A DNA stretch of 64,000 nt from Tritrichomonas foetus. Taxonomy: Eukaryota > Parabasalia > Tritrichomonadida > Tritrichomonadidae. This document shows, piece by piece, positions 48,976 through 58,085 of this stretch. The translations under genes were made by a program, and so were the position numbers. The notes under the pieces were generated by a model, which worked only from the letters and a program-made list of their open reading frames with translations, ran no database searches and was not told the origin of the DNA. The stretch spans positions 48,773 to 112,772 of the forward strand of contig MLAK01000519.1 in NCBI GenBank assembly GCA_001839685.1, in the 5' to 3' direction. Each line of letters starts with the position of its first letter. The first letter of the stretch is position 1.

Positions 48976-51312
48976 TGAACTCCTAAATTCGGCGAACTGT
49001 ATGTGAATGAATAACGAAAATAATTTTCAGAAAATTCAATCCAAGATTAATCATTGAAAAAGAAATTTTAAAACCGAAATAACCACTCAAAATTGGACGG
49101 AAGATTTTCGTTTGAATAAACATTCCTTTTTAAGGGCATAGTTTAGCAAGAGATGGTTATATTTATTTGAGAGAAATAGGTTGTTTATCGATATCTTCGG
49201 GAAAAATTTATGAAATCAATTGTTAACTTAGTTTAAAGAATATATAGACGTAGTTAATAAAGATAAAATCATAATAATAATTTATTTCGTTTTTATTCCA
49301 CACTTTTNGATGACATGCTTGGGGGAATTGAAACTTTTTATAAGTGTTCACAATTTACAAAATAATTAACAGAATATTTAGTAAATATAAAATAGAATTA
49401 TCTTTTTATTTTATCTATAATATTTTAATATATTCTAATATAGCTTTTTATATTTGATTTATTATATGATATATTGTTTTCAGCATATTATATTGGAGTG
49501 AAAAGTGGATTCATTAAAAAAAGAAGAAAATGATTGAAAAAATTGAATGTAATTCAAAGAAAAAATTTTTATCATTCATNTGAGTACTTCGAATATAGAA
49601 ANGCATTGCGAAAACAAATCAAAAAACCATTAGACATGAAAGCATCTCTTTATAAACCCAATCCCTACATCTAGAGTTAACCAGTAAATGAAATAATTAT
49701 ATGATTAGTAAAAATTATTAGTTTCCTATTTTTCCCAGTAACAGACATTTCAAGTCCTAAATTTTACATATCAAATTATCTTGTGAATTTCAGAAAGATA
49801 GATAATGACTATAATAAAAAAAATTGAATGAAAATAAAATATGAATAAATTTAATTTGATTGAAATCATTAATATTATTATTTTACATCTTATGCAGCTA
49901 TTAACTAATAATATAATATATCTTATTACAATATTAACACTATATTAATTAAATATCAAAAGATATTTCAAATATAAATTTTCTGATGGTAACTTTTTCA
50001 GAAAATGATTATTTTTAATTTGTGAGGCCCCAAAAATGGACTGTTTAAAACATCTTTATCCAATTTATTTTCTGCATATAATAATAAATAAATTTAATTA
50101 CCCATTAGAATACAAATACAAATACATAGCAACAATATAAGAATTATTTATATCTTCCAGTTGGGGATACTTAAACAACCAATTTTAAAAAATTTATTCC
50201 GGCATAATCGTAATCTATCAAAAATCGTTAGCAGGCAACTTAAATCATTCATATGGATGTCTACAACTTGACGTCGAGCTTTCTCAGCCACGAAAAAATA
50301 ATTGATGATGGAATCTTCATTTCTCATGATGATAACATTTAACTGATATTTCAGATTTACCAGCTATAATAAAACTATAAAATCATATTTAGGACATCGA
50401 ACGGGTTTTTGGGATTACATTTTTCTATTTAATTGGAATGTTTGACCATCCATGGAGAAATTAAGGCCAAAATATAAATATAACCATCTCTTGCTAAACT
50501 ATGCCCTTAAATAAGTTAATCGTTCGCTAACAAAAAGTTTTACACAATTAATCATATTATTGAAAATTACATTCAACTTTTTGAAAGGTAGATAACGATA
50601 AATAAATTTATGTATGATTATCAACTTTACAATCTTCAGAATGATTAGGTACCTAATCAAATTAGATATAATAGTCTATCAATTTTGATTAAAAAGGAAT
50701 GCGATAAATAAAATAATAGATTCATTTAAATTATTCATGACTCCATTGAAGAATATATCTTTATTTATTTTCACTAGACTGAATTAGCTACCTAAAACAA
50801 TTAAGGTATTCATCAACATAAGTTGTATACACTAAGTCAATTGTTTATATGCCCTTTACTGTCAAAATGATCAAATGACAGTTTGCAAGTTTTTTCTAAA
50901 TCTACACAAATAACTCTATTTTTTATAAGTTCATTATATGATAAATGAGTATTAATGATCAAAATGAAGATCTAACAGCTAGAAACAAATATTATTCAAT
51001 TCCAAAAATAATTATCAAAAAAATCATGAAAATAAATATAATTAATTATGAAAACAAAAGCATTTTATTCATTAATGCCAAACCAATAATCGTTTTATTC
51101 AAAAGCTTCATGGTGTACTCGCATCAAATTGAATTTAATCGAAACCATGCATGCATATTTGAATCGAAATCGTAAAAAGAAAATTTTGTTCGAGATTGAC
51201 AATTCAGATTCAATAAATGAAAAAAAAACACATTTATAAATTTATCATAAATAACTCTACAATAAAATAACCTTATTCAGGAAATTATATAACATAAAAT
51301 AATTTTTGATTT
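48976..51312. other. Gene-free region occupied mostly by a decayed transposon
   Basis: The 2.3 kb region holds the 1375-bp inverted-repeat element (49133-50507) plus AT-rich flanks. A 76-residue frame at about 50945-51175 has no recognisable feature. Ns lie at 49308, 49580 and 49602. Confidence 0.6.
49133..50507. mobile_element. Decayed Tc1/mariner-like transposon, 34-bp TIRs, TA target duplication
   Basis: The left end begins AGGGCATAGTTTAGCAAGAG and matches the reverse complement of the right end perfectly over 34 bp (49133-49166 and 50474-50507). TA lies on both sides (49131-49132 and 50508-50509). The size, 1375 bp, is close to full-length mariner elements such as Tvmar1 of Trichomonas. 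No reading frame above 60 residues survives inside, so the transposase gene is destroyed or the element is non-autonomous. Three Ns lie inside, so some damage could be sequence quality. It sits between two minus-strand genes. Confidence 0.85.
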
Positions 51313-52422
51313 TCAAGTACGTTTTTTTGAATGGCCTTTATCCGGTGGAAATTGATAAAGCATGATTGCCAATTTTTTACAAGCTCCACCGAATTTCAAA
51401 ATGAATCTCATCATTGTTTTTATGATTGTTTCTTCGTTTTGATTATCATCAACATAACCAACCATAAAAAGGCGCCATTGAGAGTAAATCCAAATGTGAT
51501 ATTCATCTGTAATAGATTGATAAACTGGAACAAGAAGAACATAACAAATATACTTCAAAATATCAAAAATTGAAAATGAAAAAACGCAAAGTATGAAAAA
51601 AAGATAAACAATCCATAAATCCTCAAAAAATGCGCGAACTATGTGATAGTTTGTTGATGCTAAGATGGAATGAACGAAATATTCAAAACGGATATAGTGT
51701 GGATGTAAAAATTTGAGAATTTTTTGTTTAAATTTTTCAGTTTTTGTGTTAATTTTGTTATTAGGTTGAGAAAACAAACTTTTTTCGTTAGCTATTGGTT
51801 TTATATTATTAAGATTAATTTGAGGAATCTTAATTTCATCATTTTCACTTCCATCTTTTTCAAGTTTGACAGCAGTAATATTTTCATTTTTTTCAGGAAT
51901 TAAGAAATCAGTGTTATTTTGATTAGATTCTTTTTCAGAATGTTGATTTTCATTTTTGTTCGATTTTTCAGATTCAAGGAAGATTTTTTGAAAGGTAGGA
52001 AACTGTTTTACAATAATAAGCAAACTTTTGAATAAAAAAATGAGAAATTGTTGAATATAAAAAAATCTCGGGATTTTGGGGAGTCTTTCAATAATTAGAA
52101 TGAATATAAAGCGATGAAGATCGAGGTCCATCCATAGAAACTGAAGACGAAAATCGGTTAAATGGATATTTCTTTGATGCAAAAAAACAAGGCAGAAGTG
52201 ATAAATTTTGAGGGCTCCGAAGAACATAGACTTCTTTCTATTAATGCTTATAGCATCTGGGAGGAAAAAATAATAAAAAGAAATTATTGCGATATATATA
52301 GATAAAAACTGTGATAAAAGTGACATGACATGAAGAACATCTTGATCATTTCTGATTTTAAAGTGCGATATAAACTTGGAAATATCATTTAGAGAAGGTA
52401 AAAATTGAGTTATTTTATTCAT
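51313..52422 (-). CDS. Multi-pass membrane protein, unidentified
   Basis: The 369-residue protein has about five to six hydrophobic segments in two groups: residues about 33-56 and 65-85, 104-120 and 125-140 in the N-terminal half, then about 260-300 (YLFFILCVFSFSIFDILKYICYVLLVPV) in the C-terminal half. They are separated by a hydrophilic Asn/Glu/Lys-rich loop (about 150-225). The C-terminal tail (TIIKTMMRFILKFGGACKKLAIMLYQF) is amphipathic and basic. No signature I know fits. A peroxin-like layout came to mind but trichomonads lack peroxisomes, and I do not claim it. It is head to head with a Rab gene. Confidence 0.7.
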   Translation of the reverse strand: MNKITQFLPSLNDISKFISHFKIRNDQDVLHVMSLLSQFLSIYIAIISFYYFFLPDAISINRKKSMFFGALKIYHFCLVFLHQRNIHLTDFRLQFLWMDLDLHRFIFILIIERLPKIPRFFYIQQFLIFLFKSLLIIVKQFPTFQKIFLESEKSNKNENQHSEKESNQNNTDFLIPEKNENITAVKLEKDGSENDEIKIPQINLNNIKPIANEKSLFSQPNNKINTKTEKFKQKILKFLHPHYIRFEYFVHSILASTNYHIVRAFFEDLWIVYLFFILCVFSFSIFDILKYICYVLLVPVYQSITDEYHIWIYSQWRLFMVGYVDDNQNEETIIKTMMRFILKFGGACKKLAIMLYQFPPDKGHSKKRT

Positions 52423-52599
52423 TCATCTAAAAAACTATATAAACTTTTTCAGTGGAGTAAAGACAAATATGTATTCAAATTATTTTGTCAAATACACAAT
52501 AATTATTAACAAAATGGTTGGTGTTTAAATATTAGTTAACGATTCTTTTACTAACTTATTCAAAAATTTCACCTTTCATATTCAAAACTGCCCAAAAAA

Positions 52600-53211
52600 A
52601 TGCTTCTCGAGGATTCCAAAATAACATTCCGCACAGTTACAATTGGCGACACATGTGTTGGGAAAACCTGCATTATTAATCGATTCCTTCGTAGCACTTT
52701 CGACCAAGATCAAACGAACACAATCGGCTCATTATTCGAAACGTATACGACCGACCGTGGAGCTCATAATATCGAGCTTCACTTATGGGATACTGCTGGA
52801 CAGGAACAATATCGATCACTTGGTAGTGTCTATTTTCGCTCAGCCGCTGCTGCCCTCATCGTCTATGATATCACAAATAAACAGAGCTTTTTGAATTGCG
52901 AACAATGGCTAAAATCATTTCGTGACGCAAGCGGTGAACAGTCCCTTGTTTTCCTCGTCGGAAACAAATCTGACCTAGATTCACAAAGAGATGTCACTCG
53001 TGAAGAGGCCCAGCTCTGGGCAGACAAAAACGGATGCGCGGCATTTTGGGAAACATCTGCCAAAACTGGAGATAATGTTGTCGAACTTTTTGAGAAGATT
53101 GTTGATGAGTTATACAAAAGTTACGTTTTAGACTCACCCGCAGTCATGAATAATCTCCATCCAGGTCGACCAGAACCACGAGCTGACCAAGGATCACAAT
53201 GTGGATGCTGA
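52600..53211 (+). CDS. Rab-family small GTPase
   Basis: The 203-residue protein contains all the GTPase boxes: P-loop GDTCVGKT (16-23), a switch I Thr in the TNTIGSLF segment, switch II WDTAGQEQY, NKSD, and ETSAKTG. The C-terminus ends GSQCGC, a double-Cys motif for geranylgeranylation, so it is membrane-attached. It resembles Rab5/Rab21-like or other endocytic Rabs; I cannot fix the subfamily by eye. It would act as a molecular switch in vesicle traffic, possibly with the VPS9 protein of this window as exchange factor (speculative). The start is the ATG after a TTCAAAACTGCCC leader. Confidence 0.96.
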   Translation: MLLEDSKITFRTVTIGDTCVGKTCIINRFLRSTFDQDQTNTIGSLFETYTTDRGAHNIELHLWDTAGQEQYRSLGSVYFRSAAAALIVYDITNKQSFLNCEQWLKSFRDASGEQSLVFLVGNKSDLDSQRDVTREEAQLWADKNGCAAFWETSAKTGDNVVELFEKIVDELYKSYVLDSPAVMNNLHPGRPEPRADQGSQCGC

Positions 53212-53748
53212 ATGGTTTTTTCCATTCTTTTTTTTTGTTAATTTTCATTTTTTGGTGTTTTGAAAAGCTTTCTTTTCTCTATATAGCCCTTCTATCCATC
53301 TATCTATATATCTATCGTTCATTTAGTTTATAAGTAAAAGCACATCATCGAATTATTTTCAAGCATGTTTTTTTTCCTATAAGGAAATGTTCGATTGAAC
53401 AAGTCTAGAATTTTTCTTCTAACCTCGATGTTAAACATGGGATAAGTTTTATCATATATATATTTATTTACCATGAGAAAAAAATTAGAGAAAGTGTTTA
53501 AAGAATCATTATTCACTTTTTCCGTATTTATATGGTCTGATTCGTATGGTTATGACCACATAACAACAGAAAAAGTTTGTGAATAAGAAATAAGTCGACT
53601 TCGAATCTCGATAAATGGATCAGGTATCTAAATTTGTGAAGAAAAGCATGACATCAAATATCTAATAGTAATAGATAATTTAGATTTCATGGACTCTGAA
53701 ATTCAAAAAGATAACTTGAAATATAAAAATAATTTACATAATAAGAAT
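53212..53748. other. Intergenic region with left copy of a 24-bp inverted repeat
   Basis: AT-rich spacer between a Rab and a Myb gene. It includes the left arm (53515-53538) of the inverted repeat that brackets the Myb gene. No ORF of note. Confidence 0.6.
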
Positions 53749-54610
53749 TCATGAATACATCGCTTCAAACAGGAATTGTTCATCAAATAGATCAAAATCG
53801 AAGTTGATATCAAAAATGTCTGATTGATTATTGTCAAGCTTATTTTTTAGAATATCAATTTGTCTTTTTAATTCATCAATTTGTTGATTTGTATATTCTT
53901 GGTCTTTTTCGAGAACGTTTGAAATAATTTGTTTTTTTTCATTTTCTTGAATTTTTTCAATCATCTTCATATTTTGATGGAGCTTATATTTGATGTGCTG
54001 CATAACATTTCTATGAATAAAAAGAAATCTATTTCTGATGGCAACATCGGATCGTCTTGGGAATGACTTTTTCAACGAACTCCAATGCTGCCTTTTGAAA
54101 AAGACAAGAAGAACCAACAAGTGATCTTCTTCATATGTCCAATCACCATGCTTGATCGTTGGGCTTAAATAATTTAAATATCTCTCTTTAACTTGTCGAA
54201 CGTTTCTGCCAGGCATTTTACTTGCGACGACTGACCAGTTTTCTCCATTTTCAGCAACAAGTTCTTTGAGGAGATTATCCTCATCAAGTGTGAATTTGTT
54301 CCTTTTCCGTGCTGCTTTCATATCAAATATTTAAAATATTGAAATTTCTAATTTCTAATTGAATTTTTCTGTGTTAGTCATCATTTTGTGATAAATCATC
54401 ACAATTAGTAACTTCGACGTTAGTGAAAAAGTTTTAACTTCCCTCAATCAATTGAGAAAGAAATTCACCGTCTATCAAATATTTCAGAGGAATTGTGTTT
54501 GGCATAAATAATAATTGAATGGAAACCCTTCATTTTGATAATATGATGGGATTTCAGTCTTAATATGGTCCAGAAAATTTCATAATAGACCATATAAATA
54601 CGGAAAAAGT
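53515..54610. repeat. 24-bp perfect inverted repeat bracketing the Myb gene
   Basis: ACTTTTTCCGTATTTATATG plus GTCT at 53515-53538 is repeated as its exact reverse complement at 54587-54610. The arms lie outside the 3' and 5' ends of the Myb gene. The arms do not extend beyond 24 bp and no convincing target duplication is seen, so a mobile-element origin is possible but not shown. Confidence 0.85.
53749..54321 (-). CDS. R2R3 Myb DNA-binding protein
   Basis: The 190-residue protein carries two Myb repeats. The first (about 7-53) is KFTLDEDNLLKELVAENGENWSVVASKMPGRNVRQVKERYLNYL. The second (about 59-107) contains DWTYEEDHLLVLLVFFKRQHWSSLKKSFPRRSDVAIRNRF, with the tryptophan spacing typical of the fold. 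The GRNVRQxKERYxNYLSP string is characteristic of trichomonad Myb proteins, some of which bind promoter elements of surface and iron-responsive genes. A C-terminal coiled coil (about 110-165) suggests dimerisation. It lacks a clear nuclear signal beyond the basic N-terminus (MKAARKRNK). The gene sits between the arms of a 24-bp inverted repeat. Confidence 0.94.
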   Translation of the reverse strand: MKAARKRNKFTLDEDNLLKELVAENGENWSVVASKMPGRNVRQVKERYLNYLSPTIKHGDWTYEEDHLLVLLVFFKRQHWSSLKKSFPRRSDVAIRNRFLFIHRNVMQHIKYKLHQNMKMIEKIQENEKKQIISNVLEKDQEYTNQQIDELKRQIDILKNKLDNNQSDIFDINFDFDLFDEQFLFEAMYS

Positions 54611-54783
54611 TTTTTCGACTATTTTCCAAGAAAACGTTTACGAAAGTACGACCAATATTACTGTGAACACTTTTGTATGATTTGACTTGTTATTTGACCT
54701 TAAATTTTCACGGGATATATATGAAGGTTTGGCCAAATATTTACAGAAATTGACTTTTCCAAAATCTCACAAATTATCGTGGA
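54322..54783. other. Divergent promoter region, Myb and second Rab
   Basis: The spacer includes the right arm (54587-54610) of the 24-bp inverted repeat, about 175 bp upstream of the Rab start. No ORF is evident. Confidence 0.6.
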
Positions 54784-55404
54784 ATGAAGGATGTACTTAA
54801 AATCCTCACCATTGGAAGCGTTGGTGTTGGTAAAACATCTCTTATCAATACATATATTGAAGATAGCTACACCCCAAATGAAAGCAGTACAGTCGCTCCC
54901 TCTACAATCGAAAAAAACAAAATAAAAAGCAACGGCGACCATGTAAAACTGAACATTTGGGACACAGCCGGGCAGGAAAGATTTCAAAATATGTGTCATC
55001 ATTTCTATCGTGATGCGGACGTTGCTTTAATATGCTTCGATGAAAAAAACAAAAATTCGATTGACCTTTGGGCCCTAAGAGTTCGTGAATTTGCTGAGCC
55101 AACCACCAGAATCATACTTGTTGCAACAAAGATGGATACTTTTGGTGATGATTCTCATCTCCAAAACTCAGATAAAAATGAATCAAACCCAGTTGCTGAT
55201 TTTCGAGAATACTGTTCACGAAAAAGTGAAGAACTTGGAAATGTTCCATTTTTTGAAACTTCTTCTCTGGCAAGGATGGGATTAAATGAACTTTTTGACT
55301 ACATTTCAGAAATGGAGTTTTCATTGCCTAAAAAGGAAAAAACAATTGATATTAAGGACCAAGAAAATAATTCTAATCCAGAAAAGGATGGATGCAACTG
55401 TTAA
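54784..55404 (+). CDS. Divergent Rab-family small GTPase
   Basis: The 206-residue protein has P-loop GSVGVGKT (11-18), switch II WDTAGQERF and a hydrophobic nucleotide-binding core (RIILVATKMD in place of the usual NKxD). The G4 motif is therefore TKMD, and the G5 motif is SSLA rather than SAK, so guanine specificity could be altered. A lysine/asparagine-rich insert (about 122-140) follows the G4 motif. The C-terminus ends DGCNC, a prenylation motif. It is a Rab-like switch of uncertain subfamily, likely trichomonad-specific. The start is the ATG after TTATCGTGGA; no consensus initiator is adjacent. Confidence 0.93.
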   Translation: MKDVLKILTIGSVGVGKTSLINTYIEDSYTPNESSTVAPSTIEKNKIKSNGDHVKLNIWDTAGQERFQNMCHHFYRDADVALICFDEKNKNSIDLWALRVREFAEPTTRIILVATKMDTFGDDSHLQNSDKNESNPVADFREYCSRKSEELGNVPFFETSSLARMGLNELFDYISEMEFSLPKKEKTIDIKDQENNSNPEKDGCNC

Positions 55405-55833
55405 TAAATTATATATATCGTATTTCTTTATTTTTAATTATTATTGTTATTTCTTCAAATTTGAATATTCAAATTTATTAATCAAATCAATATTTTCAAA
55501 TTTTCTCATGCTTTTTTGATTCACAATAGCTTGTAAAAAATTACAATCAGATAGTTTGGTTGAGGCTCAAGTATTCTACTATTCACTATCACGAACTTGC
55601 TATAACAAAAGTTTGAGAGTGTCACCTACTGTGATATCTCAAAGTGGATTTTCATCTTGAACTATATGTAGCGTGAATAAAATCCTAAAATAACAAAAAA
55701 TCATGATTTAATTATACTATTTTGTTTTCATTAATTCGGAAGAATGATATCAATAAAAAGAAATGAAAATATGAAACCATTATGTAAAGTTTCGAATAAT
55801 AACTGAAATAAATACAAAGTATAACTAGTTTAC
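55405..55833. other. Intergenic region between convergent genes
   Basis: AT-rich, tail-to-tail spacer with no ORF and no visible repeat. Confidence 0.5.
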
Positions 55834-57519
55834 TTATGCAACTAAATCAGGTGCTATTAAAGAATATCCATCATTATTTGGATGAAGTCCATCAACAAAG
55901 TATTTTTCAATGACTTTACCTGCATCATCTACGAGATGATGAGTAACATCACAGAATGTGTTTCCACTTTCAGTCACGAGTTTTTCAAGTTTCACATTTA
56001 TGCCACGAATTCTTTCTTCTTTTCCACTTCGTGGAAGCATTCCAATAATTTTAATTTGTGCTGTTGGTTGCCTCTTTCGAATCTGATCAAGTAAGAATTT
56101 ATATCCCTTTAGAATTTGATCATCAGTATGAATTCCTAAATTATTATATCCAATTAAAATAATAATTCTTTCGAGTTCGTAATCATCAATTTCTTCGTGA
56201 TAAATTCTATAAAGAACATTTTCGATTCTATCATTAGCAATACCTAAATTCAAAAAACCTAAAGGCTCAATGAATTTATTATATGATTCTTCTCCATTCT
56301 TTTTAGCACATGGTGGATTTCCTCCCCACCAATTAAAGATGGAATCACCAATAAGAATATTCTTTGGTTTTACACTATGCGTCCAGTTTAGGATAGCCTC
56401 ATGTCTTTGAATAAATTCAGTGTTGTAAAGTTGTGTAAGAGGAATTTGAGTTGGTTCTGAACCAATTGGTGCTTTAAAGATTTCTCTCAATTTTTTGATA
56501 TATGCGCGAGCAATCAAATAATTGCCATCATCCATTGGATGAACAGTATCAACAATATTATCGCCTTCAACATTCATTTCTTCTTTACTTAAATAATACA
56601 ATTCATCCTTATAACCTGACTTTTGAAGGAAATCAAAAGCCTTTTGTGATGCATTATTCATATTGTATATTTGCTGAGCCTGATTATTATTAAATTGCAT
56701 ATTAGAAAATCCAGAGTGCTCAACAAGTAAAATTGGTGTTTTTGGATATTTCCCTCGAATTTGTTTAACAGCATCAATGATTAAATTTTTTGTGACTTCT
56801 TCAGTTCGATCAACCAAATTTGGTAAACAGTCAAGCACGAATAACTTAGCATCATTTTCAATAATAAAATCAATTACTTCTTTATCGAGAAATCCATTTC
56901 CTTGGAATCCAAAGTTGATCACAGGCCAGCTTGTTTCTCGATTCACAATATTGACCCAAGAGTTGCCTGGGCGGTTCGGGCATGCCCCTTGTGCGATTGA
57001 TGTTCCATAAACAGCAATTGGTTTTTCTTGAGAAACATCATCAAAGAAAAAAGTTTTTCCTGCATTAACTCCAATCTCCAAAGATGTGACCCTATTGTAA
57101 TTCGGCAGGTAAAGCTTATAACGATACAAATTCCCAGAAAGACCAGAGTAAGTATAAGTGCTTGATCCTCCAATAGCATACGAACCAGTCAAAAAGTGCA
57201 TTTTTCCATCTTTATCAATCGCATATAAGTCAATGCCACTTTTTCCAGTGCTTGCCATATGATCGAAACTGATTGCATCTGTACAGGTGTACTTAATAAC
57301 TATGCTTTTTGAATCAGTATAAAAATATACGGCCAATCCAGCAGAATGCTGAGAAAGTTCGAAAATGCGATCACTCACAATTCCTTTGGCTCGATCAGGA
57401 AGTCGTTGAAAAGTTTTTCCGATTTCGTCCTTGAATCCTTGATTCTGAATAGGATATTGTTCGTTGGGGTCTTCAAAGTTATGCCATACAATTATGTTAA
57501 GTAAAAGAAAGAGAATCAT
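55834..57519 (-). CDS. Secreted tandem SGNH hydrolase (two GDSL-type domains)
   Basis: From the ATG at 57519 the protein has 561 residues. It starts MILFLLLNIIVWHNF, a signal peptide. A beta-rich N-terminal module (about 15-150) precedes the first hydrolase domain, with the nucleophile in VYGTSIAQG and the Asp-His pair in DTVHPMDDG. The second domain has GDSIFNWWGG, a GYNN block and DGLHPNNDG. SGNH enzymes hydrolyse esters, for example acetyl groups on sugars. This domain series, an N-terminal sandwich followed by two SGNH domains, is one I associate with secreted Bacteroidetes proteins, so bacterial origin by transfer is plausible. The frame is open 29 residues upstream (to 57606), but that part lacks a signal peptide and lies in a hairpin; I therefore choose the later ATG. 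Confidence 0.92.
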   Translation of the reverse strand: MILFLLLNIIVWHNFEDPNEQYPIQNQGFKDEIGKTFQRLPDRAKGIVSDRIFELSQHSAGLAVYFYTDSKSIVIKYTCTDAISFDHMASTGKSGIDLYAIDKDGKMHFLTGSYAIGGSSTYTYSGLSGNLYRYKLYLPNYNRVTSLEIGVNAGKTFFFDDVSQEKPIAVYGTSIAQGACPNRPGNSWVNIVNRETSWPVINFGFQGNGFLDKEVIDFIIENDAKLFVLDCLPNLVDRTEEVTKNLIIDAVKQIRGKYPKTPILLVEHSGFSNMQFNNNQAQQIYNMNNASQKAFDFLQKSGYKDELYYLSKEEMNVEGDNIVDTVHPMDDGNYLIARAYIKKLREIFKAPIGSEPTQIPLTQLYNTEFIQRHEAILNWTHSVKPKNILIGDSIFNWWGGNPPCAKKNGEESYNKFIEPLGFLNLGIANDRIENVLYRIYHEEIDDYELERIIILIGYNNLGIHTDDQILKGYKFLLDQIRKRQPTAQIKIIGMLPRSGKEERIRGINVKLEKLVTESGNTFCDVTHHLVDDAGKVIEKYFVDGLHPNNDGYSLIAPDLVA

Positions 57520-57591
57520 TTTTTTTCTTCTCAAAGGGAAAACTTTTTCAGTATTTTTAGACGCCAAATTCTTTCCTTTGAGAAGAAATAC
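57520..57591. repeat. Inverted repeat just upstream of the SGNH hydrolase start
   Basis: CTTCTCAAAGG near 57527 and CCTTTGAGAAG near 57576, with the flanking T- and A-rich bases, could form a hairpin just before the chosen ATG. It might be a regulatory or structural element, or a small insertion relic. Confidence 0.6.
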
Positions 57592-57777
57592 GAGGTTATT
57601 TTTCAAAATATTCAGAACTGAAATTCAGAAAATATTTTCATCTCATTGGAATTGATTGAGGAATTCCTGTGAATATTCAAAATGGAACCTAAGAAAAAAT
57701 TTTACGACAAATTCTATTCAAAAAAAATGGGTATGGCTAAATAAAGAGGTGAAATTTCTGAAATGATGATAATTTTC

Positions 57778-58077
57778 GGCAGAGATTTATTTTCCTATGA
57801 GTTTTGTAAATGTGAAGTGAAAGGTCAAATAAAGGTCAAAAGTGGAAAAAACCTAATGGGTAAATGTGATGTGAACTTTGCTGGTTCTTTGGGTCACTTC
57901 GACATGGAGGAGGTGCGCCACGTGAACACAGCGGAGGGAGCGAAGCGATCCGAAGCTGTGGTCACGTGGCAGCACCTCTTCCAATGGCCGAATGAGTCGA
58001 AGGGGCCCGCAAAGTCACATCACATTTACCCATTTTTAGTGTCAAAAAACAAAACTCATAGGAAAAAAAATCCTGCC
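57778..58077. mobile_element. 300-bp GC-rich foldback MITE with 8-bp target duplication
   Basis: The element starts GGCAG and ends CTGCC. Its arms, 57778-57932 and 57955-58077, are imperfect reverse complements over almost the whole length (TTCCTATGAGTTTTG outside, TGGGTAAATGTGATGTGA in the middle, GCCACGTGA inside), with a 22-nt loop. TAATTTTC occurs immediately on both sides (57770-57777 and 58078-58085), an 8-bp target duplication. The core is much more GC-rich than its surroundings. A 105-residue frame across it is a consequence of palindromic composition, not a gene. Confidence 0.88.
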
Positions 58078-58085
58078 TAATTTTC

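Noticed and set aside
51313..52422. PEX16-like peroxin
   Set aside because: Only a vague multi-helix resemblance; trichomonads are not known to have peroxisomes.
57763..58080. 105-residue frame across the 300-bp foldback element
   Set aside because: The palindromic element explains it; no motif and no conservation expected.
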